Source: Geminocystis herdmanii PCC 6308 (GTDB lineage Bacteria > Cyanobacteriota > Cyanobacteriia > Cyanobacteriales > Cyanobacteriaceae). Taken from it: a stretch of DNA of 64,000 bases. Position numbers and translations under genes: made by a program. Shown here one piece after another: positions 36,671 through 46,571 of the stretch. The stretch lies in assembly GCF_000332235.1 (NCBI RefSeq), contig NZ_CM001775.1, positions 4,078,272 through 4,142,271 of the forward strand, in the 5' to 3' direction. The notes under the pieces are model-generated. The model saw nothing but the letters and a program-made list of their open reading frames with translations, had not been told where the DNA came from and did not search any database. The stretch's first letter is position 1; every line of letters begins with the position of its first letter.

Positions 36671-37270
36671 CTACTGCTGATAAGAGGGAAATAAATCTCT
36701 AGGGAAGTCTTCCGCACTCAAACAAGTTTCCATGGCTTTAGTCGGATTTGCGGTTTGAGGTGTACGAGATAAGCCAATAACACATTCAGAATGTCTTAAA
36801 GGTAAAAGACTAGCCTGACAGGTATCTAACGCCATTTGAATAGGTGTTACCGAAGTTGTCTCAGTGGTTTCGATAATTGGTTCTATGGAGTTTTCGGCGG
36901 TTTCTGTCACCGTAGAGGCTGTTTTGGAGGTATTACTTTTATTATTTGCCATTAAAATATCTCTATTAATATTGACAACACAACTACTTAAATCTAAAGG
37001 TCTTCTTACTTGATAGCAACTTTTAAGCGCTTCGATCGATTTTATATTGGTATTAGTCGAAATATTTTTCACACAAGTTGATAATTCTGTGGGTACTAAA
37101 GCATCAGCACATCCTGTCTGAGCTTGTTCTACAGGAACACCACTAGCAGTTAATTCTCGAAGACAAACATCAAAAGAATTATTATTCGCTTTGACAGTGG
37201 AAGGAAAAATAAAAGTAAATAGAGTTGGAGTAACAAGAATAAGGGTTGTTAATTTTAAAATATTTTTCAT
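36671..37270 (-). CDS. Secreted cysteine-motif repeat protein
   Basis: 199 residues from the ATG at 37270, which opens a clear signal peptide (KLTTLILVTPTLFTFIFPSTVKA). The mature part has four or so repeats with paired cysteines: DVCLRELTASGVPVEQAQTG then C, ELSTCVKNI, LKSCYQVRRPLDLSSCVVNI, DTCQASLLPLRHSECVIGL and METC. The spacing suggests disulfides in the periplasm. A low-complexity Ser/Thr/Glu linker lies in the middle. Proteins like this occur in cyanobacteria; function unknown. Confidence 0.75.
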   Translation of the reverse strand: MKNILKLTTLILVTPTLFTFIFPSTVKANNNSFDVCLRELTASGVPVEQAQTGCADALVPTELSTCVKNISTNTNIKSIEALKSCYQVRRPLDLSSCVVNINRDILMANNKSNTSKTASTVTETAENSIEPIIETTETTSVTPIQMALDTCQASLLPLRHSECVIGLSRTPQTANPTKAMETCLSAEDFPRDLFPSYQQ

Positions 37271-37378
37271 GACGATTAATGTAAAACTATATCTCAAATA
37301 ATATAGCAATCCTAGGAATTTATGAGATCAAATCCTAAACTTGAGTTTCCGTCATTTTTAAGACATAGACAGTTACTA

Positions 37379-37762
37379 TTATGGACAAAGATATTTTTCT
37401 AACCAATTAACCAAATCATCCTCTTGAATTTTTCCTTCAGCTAAATCTATCATTGTGAAAACAACTTCAGATTCTGCTACATTGAGAGTCTTACCATTTA
37501 CCTTTAAAAATGCAAACATTACTTGAAAAGCCGTACGTTTATTACCATCAATAAAAGGATGATTTTTGACAATTCCATAGGCAATAGCCGCCGCTAAAAA
37601 AATTAAAGTCTTTCCTTCATAGAGATATATGTTTTTTGCTCGTGCTAAAGCAGAAGATAATAAACCAGCATCTCTAATTCCAAAACTCCCTCCATATTCT
37701 CGGATAAGATCATCATGAATAAGTATCGCTATATCTTCAGAAATCCAAATATAATTATCCAT
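37379..37762 (-). CDS. doc: Doc/Fic-family toxin (death-on-curing type)
   Basis: 127 residues. The Fic core motif is HPFIDGNKRTAF, matching HPFxxGNxRxx, with SSALARAKN and a WISEDIAILIHDDLI N-terminus typical of Doc. Doc proteins inactivate EF-Tu by phosphorylation, other Fic proteins transfer AMP. The ATG at 37762 overlaps the last bases of the antitoxin gene by 8 bases (ATGGATAA). It forms a type II toxin-antitoxin pair with the AbrB-like gene upstream. The active-site residues all look intact. Confidence 0.9.
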   Translation of the reverse strand: MDNYIWISEDIAILIHDDLIREYGGSFGIRDAGLLSSALARAKNIYLYEGKTLIFLAAAIAYGIVKNHPFIDGNKRTAFQVMFAFLKVNGKTLNVAESEVVFTMIDLAEGKIQEDDLVNWLEKYLCP

Positions 37763-37979
37763 CGGCAAGTTCGATCATCGCATTATGATATTTTGCTTTT
37801 CCTTCTTTATAGGCTGTCATTATTGTCTCAATATGAGGCTCGAAAGGCTTAATTTGAATACTATCTCCCGTCACAATAATATTCATTTTATCCCCCTCTT
37901 TTAGTGCTAATTGATCTAATATCTCTTGAGGAAAGGTAATTCCAAGAGAATTATCGATTTTTTTTAACTTTGTTTCCAT
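37755..37979 (-). CDS. AbrB/MazE-type antitoxin
   Basis: 74 residues. The swapped-hairpin DNA-binding pattern reads KKIDNSLGITFPQEILDQLA and LKEGDKMNIIVTGDSIQIKP. The C-terminal tail (HIETIMTAYKEGKAKYHNAM) should bind Doc. First gene of the pair and probable autorepressor. A dispersed palindrome lies at 38017-38035 in the 65-base gap to the end of dxs, so the pair's promoter is close to or inside that gap. Confidence 0.87.
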   Translation of the reverse strand: METKLKKIDNSLGITFPQEILDQLALKEGDKMNIIVTGDSIQIKPFEPHIETIMTAYKEGKAKYHNAMIELADG

Positions 37980-38016
37980 ATTTTTAGGCTCATTTTCATT
38001 TTCAAAAATCTCAAGT

Positions 38017-38035
38017 GGGCGAATACCATTCGCCC
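38017..38035. repeat. Palindrome GGGCGAAT-ACC-ATTCGCCC
   Basis: A perfect 8-bp stem with a 3-base loop between dxs and the antitoxin gene, of a class common between cyanobacterial genes. It may terminate dxs transcription. Confidence 0.65.
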
Positions 38036-38044
38036 CTACAGTGG

Positions 38045-39967
38045 TTAATTGCTCATCGATAAGGAGGGTTTTTGTTCAAACCAAGCACTGGCAAGGATTT
38101 GTTCCGAAATTTGACGACTGGTTAACCCTAAATCGGCGATCGATTCATTGGGTGTAGCATGGTCAACTAAAATATCGGGTACACCAAAACGTTTTAATTT
38201 TGCCATGACATCATTATCCGTCAAGGCTTCCGCCACGGCTGAACCAAAACCACCAATTAAACTACCTTCCTCCAGAGTGACAACTTTACCAATTTTTTCC
38301 GCTAAAGGTAAGATTAGTTCAGTATCAAGGGGTTTCACGAAACGAGCATTAATAACAGTGGCTTCGATACCATGTTCGCTTAAAATCTCAGCAGTTTGCA
38401 TAGCAGTATTAACCATTGTGCCGTAACCAATAAGCAAAATATCGTCACCGTTGCGTAAAATTTCCCCTTTACCGATTTCAAGAGCTTCCCAACCTTCTTC
38501 TGCTAAGGGTACACCTAAACCATTACCACGAGGGTAACGCATGGCGATCGCACCATCAGTATAGTTAATACCTGTCACCATCATACGCTGTAATTCCGCT
38601 TCATCTTTCGGCGCCATCATCACCAGATTAGGAATACAACGCAGATAAGAAATATCATACATCCCTTGATGAGTTGGTCCGTCAGCGCCCACAATTCCAG
38701 CCCTGTCTAAGCAGAAAAATACTGGTAACTTCTGAATACACACATCATGGATAATCTGATCATAAGCTCTTTGTAAGAAAGTGGAGTAAATAGCCACAAC
38801 AGGACGCATCCCCTCACAAGCCAAACCAGCCGCCAAAGTTACAGCGTGCTGTTCTGCAATACCTACATCAATATATTGATTGGGTAATTTTTGTTGTAAC
38901 TTATCTAACCCTGTACCCGTTGCCATAGCCGCCGTGATACCGATAATTTTCGGGTTATTTTGGGCTAAAGTGGTGAGGGTATGGGCGAAAACTTTGGAAT
39001 AACTGGGAGGCTTGGGTTTTGTGGAGGGAATAGGCTTACCAGTGGTTAAATTAAACGGACTTTGAGCATGATAACCCACTTGATCTTTTTCGGCGAGGCT
39101 GTACCCTTTCCCTTTTACGGTAATAACATGAACTAAAACAGGGCCTTTTACTTTATGGGCTTTGTTGAAAGTATCAATTAATTCTTTGAGGTTATGACCA
39201 TCGATCGGACCAAAATAGGTAAAGCCCAACTCCTCAATTACTGCCCCAACTTTAGGCATAGCAAGGCGTTTCATGGCTTCCTTGAGGTTTTTCATCTCAG
39301 GGGAAAGGTTCGCACCATCACCAAAGAAAGGAAAGTGTTTGAATTGTTCTTCTAAATTATCGGTGATAAACTGAATCGGATCAGATAACCGCACTTTGTT
39401 CAAATAACGAGAAATCGCGCCCACGTTAGGAGAAATGGACATCTCATTATCATTTAACACTACCATCATGTTTGTATTGGGTAAATGTCCAGCGTGGTTA
39501 ATGGCTTCCAGTGCCATACCCCCCGTTAACGCGCCATCGCCGATAATGGATACTACTTTGAAATTTTCCCCCTTACTATCCCGTGCTAAAGCCATGCCTA
39601 GCCCTGCGGAGATGCTTGTGGAGGCGTGTCCTGCTCCAAAATGGTCAAATTTGTTCTCCGATCGTTTTAAGTACCCAGCAACCCCGTCTTTTTGCCGTAA
39701 AGTGTGAAAATTTTTGTATCTTCCTGTCAATAATTTATGGGGGTAAGCCTGATGCCCTACATCCCAAAGTACTTTATCTTGATCTAAATCGAGGGTTTGA
39801 TATAAACCGATGGTTAATTCTACCACCCCTAAACCAGGTCCTAAATGTCCTCCAGACGCTGCGATCGTCTCTAAGTGCTTCTCTCGTATTTGGTTCGCAA
39901 TATCTTCTAATTCTCGAATAGATAAACCGTGCAATTGATTGGGGTGAGTTATCTCGCTTAAGTGCAT
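38045..39967 (-). CDS. dxs: 1-deoxy-D-xylulose-5-phosphate synthase
   Basis: 640 residues, normal length. Thiamine-diphosphate motif [14 protein letters not shown]...NDN is present, with [15 protein letters not shown] near the N-terminus and [19 protein letters not shown] in the transketolase-like pyrimidine domain. It condenses pyruvate and glyceraldehyde-3-phosphate, the first step of the MEP isoprenoid pathway. It is a single-gene unit here, with a 177-base gap to the transglutaminase-like gene. Confidence 0.96.
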   Translation of the reverse strand: MHLSEITHPNQLHGLSIRELEDIANQIREKHLETIAASGGHLGPGLGVVELTIGLYQTLDLDQDKVLWDVGHQAYPHKLLTGRYKNFHTLRQKDGVAGYLKRSENKFDHFGAGHASTSISAGLGMALARDSKGENFKVVSIIGDGALTGGMALEAINHAGHLPNTNMMVVLNDNEMSISPNVGAISRYLNKVRLSDPIQFITDNLEEQFKHFPFFGDGANLSPEMKNLKEAMKRLAMPKVGAVIEELGFTYFGPIDGHNLKELIDTFNKAHKVKGPVLVHVITVKGKGYSLAEKDQVGYHAQSPFNLTTGKPIPSTKPKPPSYSKVFAHTLTTLAQNNPKIIGITAAMATGTGLDKLQQKLPNQYIDVGIAEQHAVTLAAGLACEGMRPVVAIYSTFLQRAYDQIIHDVCIQKLPVFFCLDRAGIVGADGPTHQGMYDISYLRCIPNLVMMAPKDEAELQRMMVTGINYTDGAIAMRYPRGNGLGVPLAEEGWEALEIGKGEILRNGDDILLIGYGTMVNTAMQTAEILSEHGIEATVINARFVKPLDTELILPLAEKIGKVVTLEEGSLIGGFGSAVAEALTDNDVMAKLKRFGVPDILVDHATPNESIADLGLTSRQISEQILASAWFEQKPSLSMSN

Positions 39968-40144
39968 TATTTTAAATTCCCTATACTATTAATTGACTAA
40001 TCTGAATACGTCATATTAAGACTGCTTTCTTTATTTTGTCTTAATTTTTGCGATTTTGCTTTACCTTAAAACATTATTGCTGTTTTGAATAGTGTTATTT
40101 TGTCATTAATTAAATTTACTAAAACACGATCGAACAACCCCTAC

Positions 40145-41815
40145 TTAGGGTTGCAATTCTTCGACGATGGTAAAAGAAACATGATTAATTGCCAACTGTC
40201 CGATGGAGGCTTTTTCTTTACTAACAGGCAATCCTTCACTGATGAGAGTTTCAAAGGGTACATCCTTCGCCATTTCTACATGATACCATGACAAACCCAT
40301 AAAAAAGCGAGTGGGATAAGGACCTCCATCGTCTAAATCATCAGGGTTAGACTCCATAGGCAACCAGCCAATAGTGGGAATATAAAACTCCATCCACACA
40401 TGATTAAAGTCTGGCACTAAAGGCACTCCAAATTGTAAAACTTTCATCGGACATTTATAACGCCCCACCGTACGACAGGCAATGCCATTTAACCGAGATA
40501 ATGCTAATAATAAGCCTAAATATTCTCCACAAGAACCCGTACCACGTTTCAAGACAATATCAGGGGTGTCGATGTGAGGTTTTATGCCGTAGGTAAGATG
40601 GTCATAAACATAGTTACGAATATTATACATTTTTCTTAAAATGTTGGTTTCCGAGCCTCTAGCTTCTTCAGCACCCCTCAAGATGACATCCGTACTCATG
40701 GATAAATCATCGTCATCGATTAAGTATTTACCTTCAAATTCTAGGGGTAGGGGAGGCAAACTTTCACAATCACGAGGTTTAATTTGATATTTGATACTCC
40801 AAACTTCTAATACTGCGCGCCAACCAAAAACAAAACGCTCTTCTGATGTAAATTTCGGAAATTTGAATAAGGCGACTTTTTGTCCGTTATAATCTTCTTC
40901 AATGTAGGGTAAACCCACGGCTTCAATACTTTTAATTTTTTGTCGATCGCTCTGTGTTGGTAGAGCAATACGCCATTCTAAATCCTTAAATTCGATCGAA
41001 TCTAGGGGAGCAATTTCTTCTAAATAGGTAACTTCAAGGAGAAAACCATTAGACAAAGTTTGTTTATTTGCCTCATCATATTTAAAGTAGAGAGGATGAA
41101 TAAAAGTACGATCTCGATATAATAACTCGTGATTAGGTTCAGCGTTAGGATTATCTCTAATATAAGGCTCTTGGTCACTATAGGCAATATATAAAATATC
41201 TCTATCTTCGGTATCATCATGGTAAAAACTCAAAGCGGTAGGATATTCAAAGGGAGTCAACATATTATATTTCACTTTCCCCGTCACCTTATCCACACAA
41301 TACACGGTTTGTTCCAAATTGTCACAGAGCCAAATTTCTTCCCCTTTAACGGTGATATTTTCATAACCAATACCGGGGGCGTAAAATTTAGTTATGGCAT
41401 CTCCACCAACGGAATAAACGAGAATATGACCAGTTTTTTGGGTAGTGATGTAGAGAGTATTTTCCCAAATAGCAATACCGTTGGCGCTGTAGGAAACAGA
41501 AAAAGAAAATTGAGGTGGGGTGACTATTTTTAATTCTCCTTCTTCCCATGCGATCGTACAAACATAAATTTCTTCTCGATTAGTAAACCATAATTTATCA
41601 TCTGTAATACATAAACCTTTAGCACCGATGAAATCTTGCCAATAAGAACTATTAATGATTTTAGTGATACTATTTTGAGGATTAATAGACAATAAATAAC
41701 CGTTGCGGGAATCGATGGCAAAAAGTTTTTGATTTTTAAAACAGATACCATCAAGGTAAGTCGCTACAATAGGTCGAATCGTGGGATAAAATTTTGGAGT
41801 ACTAGAATTCGTCAT
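40145..41815 (-). CDS. Transglutaminase-like protein with N-terminal beta-propeller-like region
   Basis: 556 residues. The first 250 or so residues have short beta repeats with conserved W/Y and D (NGYLLSINPQNSI, DNLEQTVYCVDKVTGKVKY), consistent with a propeller. The C-terminal part has a transglutaminase-like core: KRGTGSCGEYLGLLLALSRL with the nucleophilic Cys, DFNHVWMEFYIP with the His, and WLPMESNPDD with the Asp. No signal peptide. Such proteins may be proteases or cross-linkers. The combination is unusual; substrate unknown. Confidence 0.8.
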   Translation of the reverse strand: MTNSSTPKFYPTIRPIVATYLDGICFKNQKLFAIDSRNGYLLSINPQNSITKIINSSYWQDFIGAKGLCITDDKLWFTNREEIYVCTIAWEEGELKIVTPPQFSFSVSYSANGIAIWENTLYITTQKTGHILVYSVGGDAITKFYAPGIGYENITVKGEEIWLCDNLEQTVYCVDKVTGKVKYNMLTPFEYPTALSFYHDDTEDRDILYIAYSDQEPYIRDNPNAEPNHELLYRDRTFIHPLYFKYDEANKQTLSNGFLLEVTYLEEIAPLDSIEFKDLEWRIALPTQSDRQKIKSIEAVGLPYIEEDYNGQKVALFKFPKFTSEERFVFGWRAVLEVWSIKYQIKPRDCESLPPLPLEFEGKYLIDDDDLSMSTDVILRGAEEARGSETNILRKMYNIRNYVYDHLTYGIKPHIDTPDIVLKRGTGSCGEYLGLLLALSRLNGIACRTVGRYKCPMKVLQFGVPLVPDFNHVWMEFYIPTIGWLPMESNPDDLDDGGPYPTRFFMGLSWYHVEMAKDVPFETLISEGLPVSKEKASIGQLAINHVSFTIVEELQP

Positions 41816-42107
41816 GGTTGAGATTAGTTTCTTATGAGAGAATATCTTACAGCTAATTAGATTAAGCTCGTTACTTACTACCTATATTCAGGAAAAATCA
41901 AATAAACAAGGTTGTTTTAACCATTTTCCTTCATTTTGACCTAGGTAATGATTTGAACTTTGTCTTAATTATTTTGTAATTTCAGACAGTATTCTGTCCA
42001 TCATAACTCAGTTACCTAGATACCATAACAAAATAAAAGTCAGCAAAATTGCTTATCATGAACAATTAAGTAGGGGTTGGTTAAAAAGTTTTTCATCTCT
42101 AATTTGA
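41816..42107. other. 292-base interval without a gene
   Basis: AT-rich and non-coding as far as I can see. A weak inverted repeat (CTAGGTAA at 41941-41948, TTACCTAG at 42012-42019) is present but widely spaced. Confidence 0.5.
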
Positions 42108-43088
42108 CTAAGAAAAAATAATTTCTGAACCGGGAGCATTAACTTTCACTTGTAATACTTGCTTGTTGCCAAAAGTCGATCGAAGCTGAGAATGGACTTC
42201 AGGAGGAGCAAAAAACAGCAAAAAGCCCCCCGCACCAGCACCTAATAACTTACCACCCCATGCCCCAGCATTGATGCCCTGCTGGTATAATTCATCGATG
42301 TCTGGATTAGAGATAACCTGAGAAAGACTACGTTTCGCCATCCATGCCTGATGCAACAACTCCCCAAAAGCCGATAAAGATTGATTGCTAGTTAAGATAT
42401 TCCAACCATCATCCACCATTTTACGCATATTTTTAAGGATGTCCGTATTATCTATCACTTTGTCTAACTGGTGGGCTACCACTTCCGAAGCCCGTCTTTT
42501 AATCCCCGTAAATACCACAAATAAATGTTGTTCAAATTCTGCTAACCTTTGAGGCGAAATTGGCACTTTATGAACGATAATATCCGTCTCTGTACGAAAT
42601 TCTACCAGATTAAAACCCCCTACCGCCGCCATAAGTTGATCTTGACAACCCACTCGATCGAGCAGTAACTTCCTTTCAACATAGATAGCTTCATAGGCTA
42701 AATCTAAAGGGCGTACAAACTCCCCCTTAAAACTATGAAGGGCGTGGAGTAGTGCAACTGTAAAAGTAGAAGAAGAACCCAACCCCGTAAAAGCGGGTAA
42801 ATCAGCGACATTATGTAACTCAATATCCTGCTCTAAACCACAAAATCGCAAACACTCACGATAAACATTATGTTGAATTTCTGTGACATTCTTCACCAAT
42901 TCCACCTGACGATAAGACAATCGAATAGTATAGTCAAACAGTTGACTAGGAAATGGACTCGCCGTCAAGTAGCAAAACTTATCAATAGCCGTAGCTAATA
43001 CAGCACCTCCGTGACGTAAAAAATATTCAGGGTAATCTGTACCTCCCCCGAAAAAACTTATTCTGACAGGAGCGCGAGATATTAACAT
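42108..43088 (-). CDS. GHMP-family sugar kinase (heptose-7-phosphate kinase/HddA-like)
   Basis: 326 residues. The GHMP ATP-binding motif is GLGSSSTFTVALLHAL, the N-terminal motif is RISFFGGGTDYPEYF, and the C-terminal glycine motif is GKLLGAGAGGFLLFF. These match D-glycero-D-manno-heptose-7-phosphate kinase-like enzymes, which act on sugar phosphates for surface polysaccharide; close relatives use other sugars. Cytosolic. No other heptose or lipopolysaccharide gene is adjacent. Confidence 0.88.
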   Translation of the reverse strand: MLISRAPVRISFFGGGTDYPEYFLRHGGAVLATAIDKFCYLTASPFPSQLFDYTIRLSYRQVELVKNVTEIQHNVYRECLRFCGLEQDIELHNVADLPAFTGLGSSSTFTVALLHALHSFKGEFVRPLDLAYEAIYVERKLLLDRVGCQDQLMAAVGGFNLVEFRTETDIIVHKVPISPQRLAEFEQHLFVVFTGIKRRASEVVAHQLDKVIDNTDILKNMRKMVDDGWNILTSNQSLSAFGELLHQAWMAKRSLSQVISNPDIDELYQQGINAGAWGGKLLGAGAGGFLLFFAPPEVHSQLRSTFGNKQVLQVKVNAPGSEIIFS

Positions 43089-43091
43089 ATT

Positions 43092-43131
43092 GAATTAAGA
43101 ATGAATAATTAAGAATGAATAATTAAGAATA
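43092..43131. repeat. AATTAAGAATGAAT tandem repeat
   Basis: Nearly three units of a 14-base phrase (two heptads) directly upstream of the GHMP kinase start. Same repeat class as at 36454. Confidence 0.75.
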
Positions 43132-43189
43132 AAACATTTAATTTTCGTAACTTTTGCCTATTTTCAGCAAAAGATTTATTTAACAATAT

Positions 43190-43453
43190 CTAATTCTCAA
43201 TTACTTTTGCGGAAGTCGTTTCTTTTTCTTGATTTTGACTAGGTTCTAATTTAGCATTCATAGATACTGCCTCTTCTACCTGTTCAACTTCTTTTTTAAA
43301 CTCTTCTTGAAATTCTTTAGAAGCCTCTTGAAAACCTTTGATAGTTTTACCTAAACTTCTACCAATTTCGGGTAATTTTTTCGGTCCAAAAATAAGCAAA
43401 GCTACCACAAAAATTAGGATCATTTCGGGAAGTCCGATACCAAAAACATTCAT
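43190..43453 (-). CDS. tatA: TatA/E family twin-arginine translocase subunit
   Basis: 87 residues. A single N-terminal membrane segment ([20 protein letters not shown]) is followed by an amphipathic helix ([19 protein letters not shown]) and a charged tail ([15 protein letters not shown]). TatA forms the pore-like part of the Tat system that exports folded proteins through thylakoid and plasma membranes. It lies 82 bases after psbH on the same strand, a neighbourhood often seen in cyanobacteria. Confidence 0.93.
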   Translation of the reverse strand: MNVFGIGLPEMILIFVVALLIFGPKKLPEIGRSLGKTIKGFQEASKEFQEEFKKEVEQVEEAVSMNAKLEPSQNQEKETTSAKVIEN

Positions 43454-43535
43454 TATAATTCTTTGTTAAAACGTCTAAAATTTTTAAAACTATCTATTGT
43501 CAAAATCAACCATCAACTATCAACTATCATAACTT

Positions 43536-43739
43536 TTATTGACCAAGACTTCTCCAGTCAACATTAACCCCTTCGAGTAATAGAGAAGAGTTATAAATTT
43601 GTAGGATGATCAATAAAAATACTAAAAATAAAATCATGAAAACACCCATTAAAGGGGTTGTACCCCATCCGGGAGCAACTTTTCCGTATTCTGAGTTAAG
43701 AGGCTTCAGAATGTCGCCTAAACGAGTACGTTGTGACAT
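43536..43739 (-). CDS. psbH: Photosystem II protein PsbH
   Basis: 67 residues. [37 protein letters not shown] and a C-terminal INSS-type tail with VDWRSL match PsbH. It has a single membrane helix and stabilises the PSII core and the QB site, with psbN encoded divergently 87 bases upstream. The start is the ATG at 43739. Confidence 0.96.
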   Translation of the reverse strand: MSQRTRLGDILKPLNSEYGKVAPGWGTTPLMGVFMILFLVFLLIILQIYNSSLLLEGVNVDWRSLGQ

Positions 43740-43826
43740 ATTTAACCTTAGATATTACAATTATTTTTTTATCTGTCGTAATATTATAGAGTAAGAAGAC
43801 CCTTATTTAACAAACAAATAACTATT

Positions 43827-43958
43827 ATGGAAACTGCTACGATCGTGGGATTTACAATTGCTGCCATAGTAATTGCTTTTACAGGATACTCTATTTATCT
43901 CGCTTTTGGTCCTCCTTCTGCGGAATTAAGTGATCCTTTTGAAGACCACGAAGACTAA
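43827..43958 (+). CDS. psbN: PsbN, photosystem II assembly factor
   Basis: 43 residues, too short for many gene finders. [20 protein letters not shown] is followed by [20 protein letters not shown], the standard PsbN sequence with one membrane helix. PsbN is not a PSII subunit but is needed for reaction-centre assembly and repair. It is divergent from psbH, the usual arrangement, and starts 26 bases after an AT-rich stretch that should hold its promoter. Confidence 0.95.
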   Translation: METATIVGFTIAAIVIAFTGYSIYLAFGPPSAELSDPFEDHED

Positions 43959-44314
43959 AATAATTAGGAATTAATGGAATTAGGAATTAATTCACCTGAG
44001 TTCGAGATAAAATTTTCGGTGCTGTAAAGGTATCGAATTATATAATCTTCTGAAAATTACACCTGAAACCTGCCCTTATCAAACATTCTTGCATCGAACT
44101 GAGGAAACTTATGTCCTAACTAAATTAGATTTTGATTTTAGTGTAAGCCTTATTTAGTAAAAATTATAGCTTTTATTTTTTACTAATTTATCATAACTAC
44201 TGTAGAAGAGCCATAAAAAATAAACAAAATAATTTTAAACTTTTTCGATCGAATAACAACCAACAACTGTTATTCTAATTTTTAACTGATTGCCATAAAA
44301 GTTTACTTATTATT
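43959..44314. other. 356-base interval without a recognised gene
   Basis: Begins with an AATTAGGAATTAATGG tandem-like run. CTGAGTTCGAGATAAAATTTTC near 43993 is partly shared with CTTGAGTTCGAGCTTTTCC near 33934, and ACACCTGAAACCTGCCC near 44059 resembles dispersed cyanobacterial repeats. No coding frame supported; the end should hold the hpnA-like promoter. Confidence 0.5.
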
Positions 44315-45301
44315 ATGAAAGATAAAGTTTTTATCACAGGTGCAACGGGTTTTGTCGGGGCAAATTTAGTGAGATTATTATTAAAAGAAAACTATCAAGT
44401 TAAGGCTTTAGTGAGAAAAAATAGTAATTTATCTAATGTTCAAAACTTAGATATTGAATTAATCGAAGGAAGTTTAAATGATCAAAATTTAGCCGAAAAA
44501 ATGACTGATTGTGATTATTTATTTCACGTTGCCGCCCATTATTCTTTATGGTTAAAAGATAAAGATTTACTCTATCAAAATAATGTTTTAGGTACTCGTA
44601 ATATTTTAAACTGTGCCAAAAAAGCTGGAATAAAACGCACTGTTTATACAAGTTCTGTTTCTGCTATTGGTTTAAGAAAAGATGGTATATTAACCGATGA
44701 AAATTATCAATCTCCCGTAGAAAATTTGATTGGAAATTATAAAAAATCGAAATATTATGCCGAACAAGAAGCTCATTTAGCGGGGAAAAATGGTCAAGAT
44801 ATTGTGATAGTAAATCCTAGCACTCCCATCGGTGAATTTGATATAAAACCTACTCCGACGGGAGAAATTATCGTCAGATTTTTAACGGATAATATGCCCG
44901 GATTTGTGGATACAGGTTTAAATTTTATTGATGTGGAAGACGTAGCAAAAGGACATATTTTAGCATTGGAAAAAGGTAAAACTGGAGAGCGTTATATATT
45001 AGGGAATGAGAATTTAACTTTACAAAAATTCTTAGAAAAATTAGCTTTAATTACGGGGAAAAAAGCCCCGAAAATTAAGTTTCCTTTGTGGCTTCCCCTC
45101 ACCGTTGCTTTTTTTGATGAATATGTTTTAACTAAGTTGGGTAAAACTCCCTCTGTAGCGGTGGAAGGGGTGAAAATGTCGGCTCAATTTATGTACTATG
45201 ATTCTAGTAAAGCGATTAAAGAATTGGGTTTACCGCAAACAAATATTGATCAAGCGATCGATCGATCGGTAAAATGGTTTTTAAATCACCAAAAATCTTA
45301 A
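44315..45301 (+). CDS. hpnA: NAD-dependent epimerase/dehydratase, hopanoid-associated HpnA type
   Basis: 328 residues. The extended-SDR motif FITGATGFVGANLVRLLL opens the protein; YxxxK is seen in NYKKSKYYAE, and the catalytic-site neighbourhood TVYTSSVSAIGL and VIVNPSTPIGEFD fit the HpnA subfamily. HpnA was proposed to act in hopanoid side-chain sugar synthesis. No hpn genes adjoin, so only the family is certain. Cytosolic. Confidence 0.82.
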   Translation: MKDKVFITGATGFVGANLVRLLLKENYQVKALVRKNSNLSNVQNLDIELIEGSLNDQNLAEKMTDCDYLFHVAAHYSLWLKDKDLLYQNNVLGTRNILNCAKKAGIKRTVYTSSVSAIGLRKDGILTDENYQSPVENLIGNYKKSKYYAEQEAHLAGKNGQDIVIVNPSTPIGEFDIKPTPTGEIIVRFLTDNMPGFVDTGLNFIDVEDVAKGHILALEKGKTGERYILGNENLTLQKFLEKLALITGKKAPKIKFPLWLPLTVAFFDEYVLTKLGKTPSVAVEGVKMSAQFMYYDSSKAIKELGLPQTNIDQAIDRSVKWFLNHQKS

Positions 45302-45385
45302 TATCGTGATTAGTATTTTTTGGGAATTACATATTTGATTTTTATTAATTATATAGGCTCGATCGAACTTGATAAAAAATATTTT

Positions 45386-46378
45386 TTAGTTTGTTTTAAT
45401 AGTAATATTATTTGTGGGAAGTTTTGCTAAATGATTATTTATAGCAAGATTAAAGTCTTCTTTTAAATTGTTAACAAAATGAGTTAAATTGTCTTCTAAA
45501 TCTTGTTGAATAGTTTTTTTGAGATTAATAATTTCACTTCTTTTATTTTCAATACAGCCTTTTTCTACTAATTGCCATAATAATCCTGAAGGCTCAATTT
45601 CTAACCTACTTAATTTTGTCATTGTCAAAATATTTGTTCTAAACTGCTTACTTCCTTTTAAGGTAAATAATAATCTTATTTGCTCCTTTAAACGATAAAA
45701 TCTAATGTTTTTATTTCCATTAGGAAGTAACCAATAATTTTGTTCTTTTTCATCTTGTGTTAAAATTACCCAATAATAACCATTAATTGTATGTTCTAAA
45801 TAAATAGTTTTTCCTGTCTTTTTTCGATAACTTTCGGCGGTAACAGAAACAGGGGTAGCATATTCAGCTAATATTTGAGGGGCATAATTATAAATATTCA
45901 TTAACTCATCTTTATCAATAGGTAAAGGCTTTGGTTGAGGATTCGATTTTCCACCAGTAACAATAATTCGTTGATTTGCTATTTCTAATTCTTTTAATTT
46001 TTTATCTATTTGTTGAATTTTTTGATAAATAGGTAACAATTCTTGATCATTAATAATGGAAGTATTTTCAGGCAGAAAATCAGGTTTTTTTTCTAGGCTA
46101 TTATCTGGATATATTGTCGGCGGAGTTTGCAGTAAATCAGGAACATTTAAAGATAAATTCTCAAAAGAATTATGTAAATCTTTAATACGTTTATCCATTA
46201 AATTAATTTGTTGATTACGATTTTTTTCTTTGGTTTCTAATGCGATAATATGAGCTTCTTGAATTACATTATTTTTAAATATTTCATTAGTTTTTTTACT
46301 TATTTTTTGCATTTTTTTACTTAATAAATCAACCCAAAATAATAAATAAACAACTATTATTACTAAAATCAAGATCAT
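45386..46378 (-). CDS. Membrane-anchored coiled-coil protein with the shared locus module
   Basis: 330 residues. An N-terminal membrane anchor (about 1-17, ILILVIIVVYLLFWV) is followed by a coiled coil (18-75), a linker, a second short coil, the conserved phrase ANQRIIVTGGKSNPQPKP and the module (157-275: DELMNIYNYAPQILAEYA, NGYYWVILTQDE, WLLPNGNKNI, EPSGLLWQLVEKG). The same module occurs in the neighbouring 374-residue, 976-residue and other proteins. The last 50 residues are helical. Its anchor places the module on the cytosolic side. Probably a structural or adapter member of the 45-62 kb system. Confidence 0.75.
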   Translation of the reverse strand: MILILVIIVVYLLFWVDLLSKKMQKISKKTNEIFKNNVIQEAHIIALETKEKNRNQQINLMDKRIKDLHNSFENLSLNVPDLLQTPPTIYPDNSLEKKPDFLPENTSIINDQELLPIYQKIQQIDKKLKELEIANQRIIVTGGKSNPQPKPLPIDKDELMNIYNYAPQILAEYATPVSVTAESYRKKTGKTIYLEHTINGYYWVILTQDEKEQNYWLLPNGNKNIRFYRLKEQIRLLFTLKGSKQFRTNILTMTKLSRLEIEPSGLLWQLVEKGCIENKRSEIINLKKTIQQDLEDNLTHFVNNLKEDFNLAINNHLAKLPTNNITIKTN

Positions 46379-46436
46379 AAAAAGTACCTATTTTAAAAGA
46401 ATAATTTTGTAATTAGCAGTTTTTTTGCAAAGTGTA

Positions 46437-46459
46437 ATAGTTTATTAATGATAAACTAT
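46437..46459. terminator. Hairpin ATAGTTTAT-TAATG-ATAAACTAT
   Basis: A perfect 9-bp stem with a 5-base loop in the 193-base gap between the two module genes. It is AT-only at its loop and could end transcription from the gene upstream (46572-47693). Confidence 0.5.
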
Positions 46460-46571
46460 AAAAGATAAAGTTCGATCGACATTATTGGTTTTTCTTTTAC
46501 AATTTTATTGTCAAGTGAAGAAGGGGGATTTATTTCGGTTGTAAAATTATCTTGTTTTGACAAGTTTATAT

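Noticed and set aside
39435-39921. Long plus-strand frames over dxs
   Set aside because: They are antisense shadows of a highly conserved gene and match nothing.
41941-42019. Inverted repeat CTAGGTAA ... TTACCTAG
   Set aside because: Arms are only 8 bases and 63 bases apart in AT-rich DNA; chance is likely.
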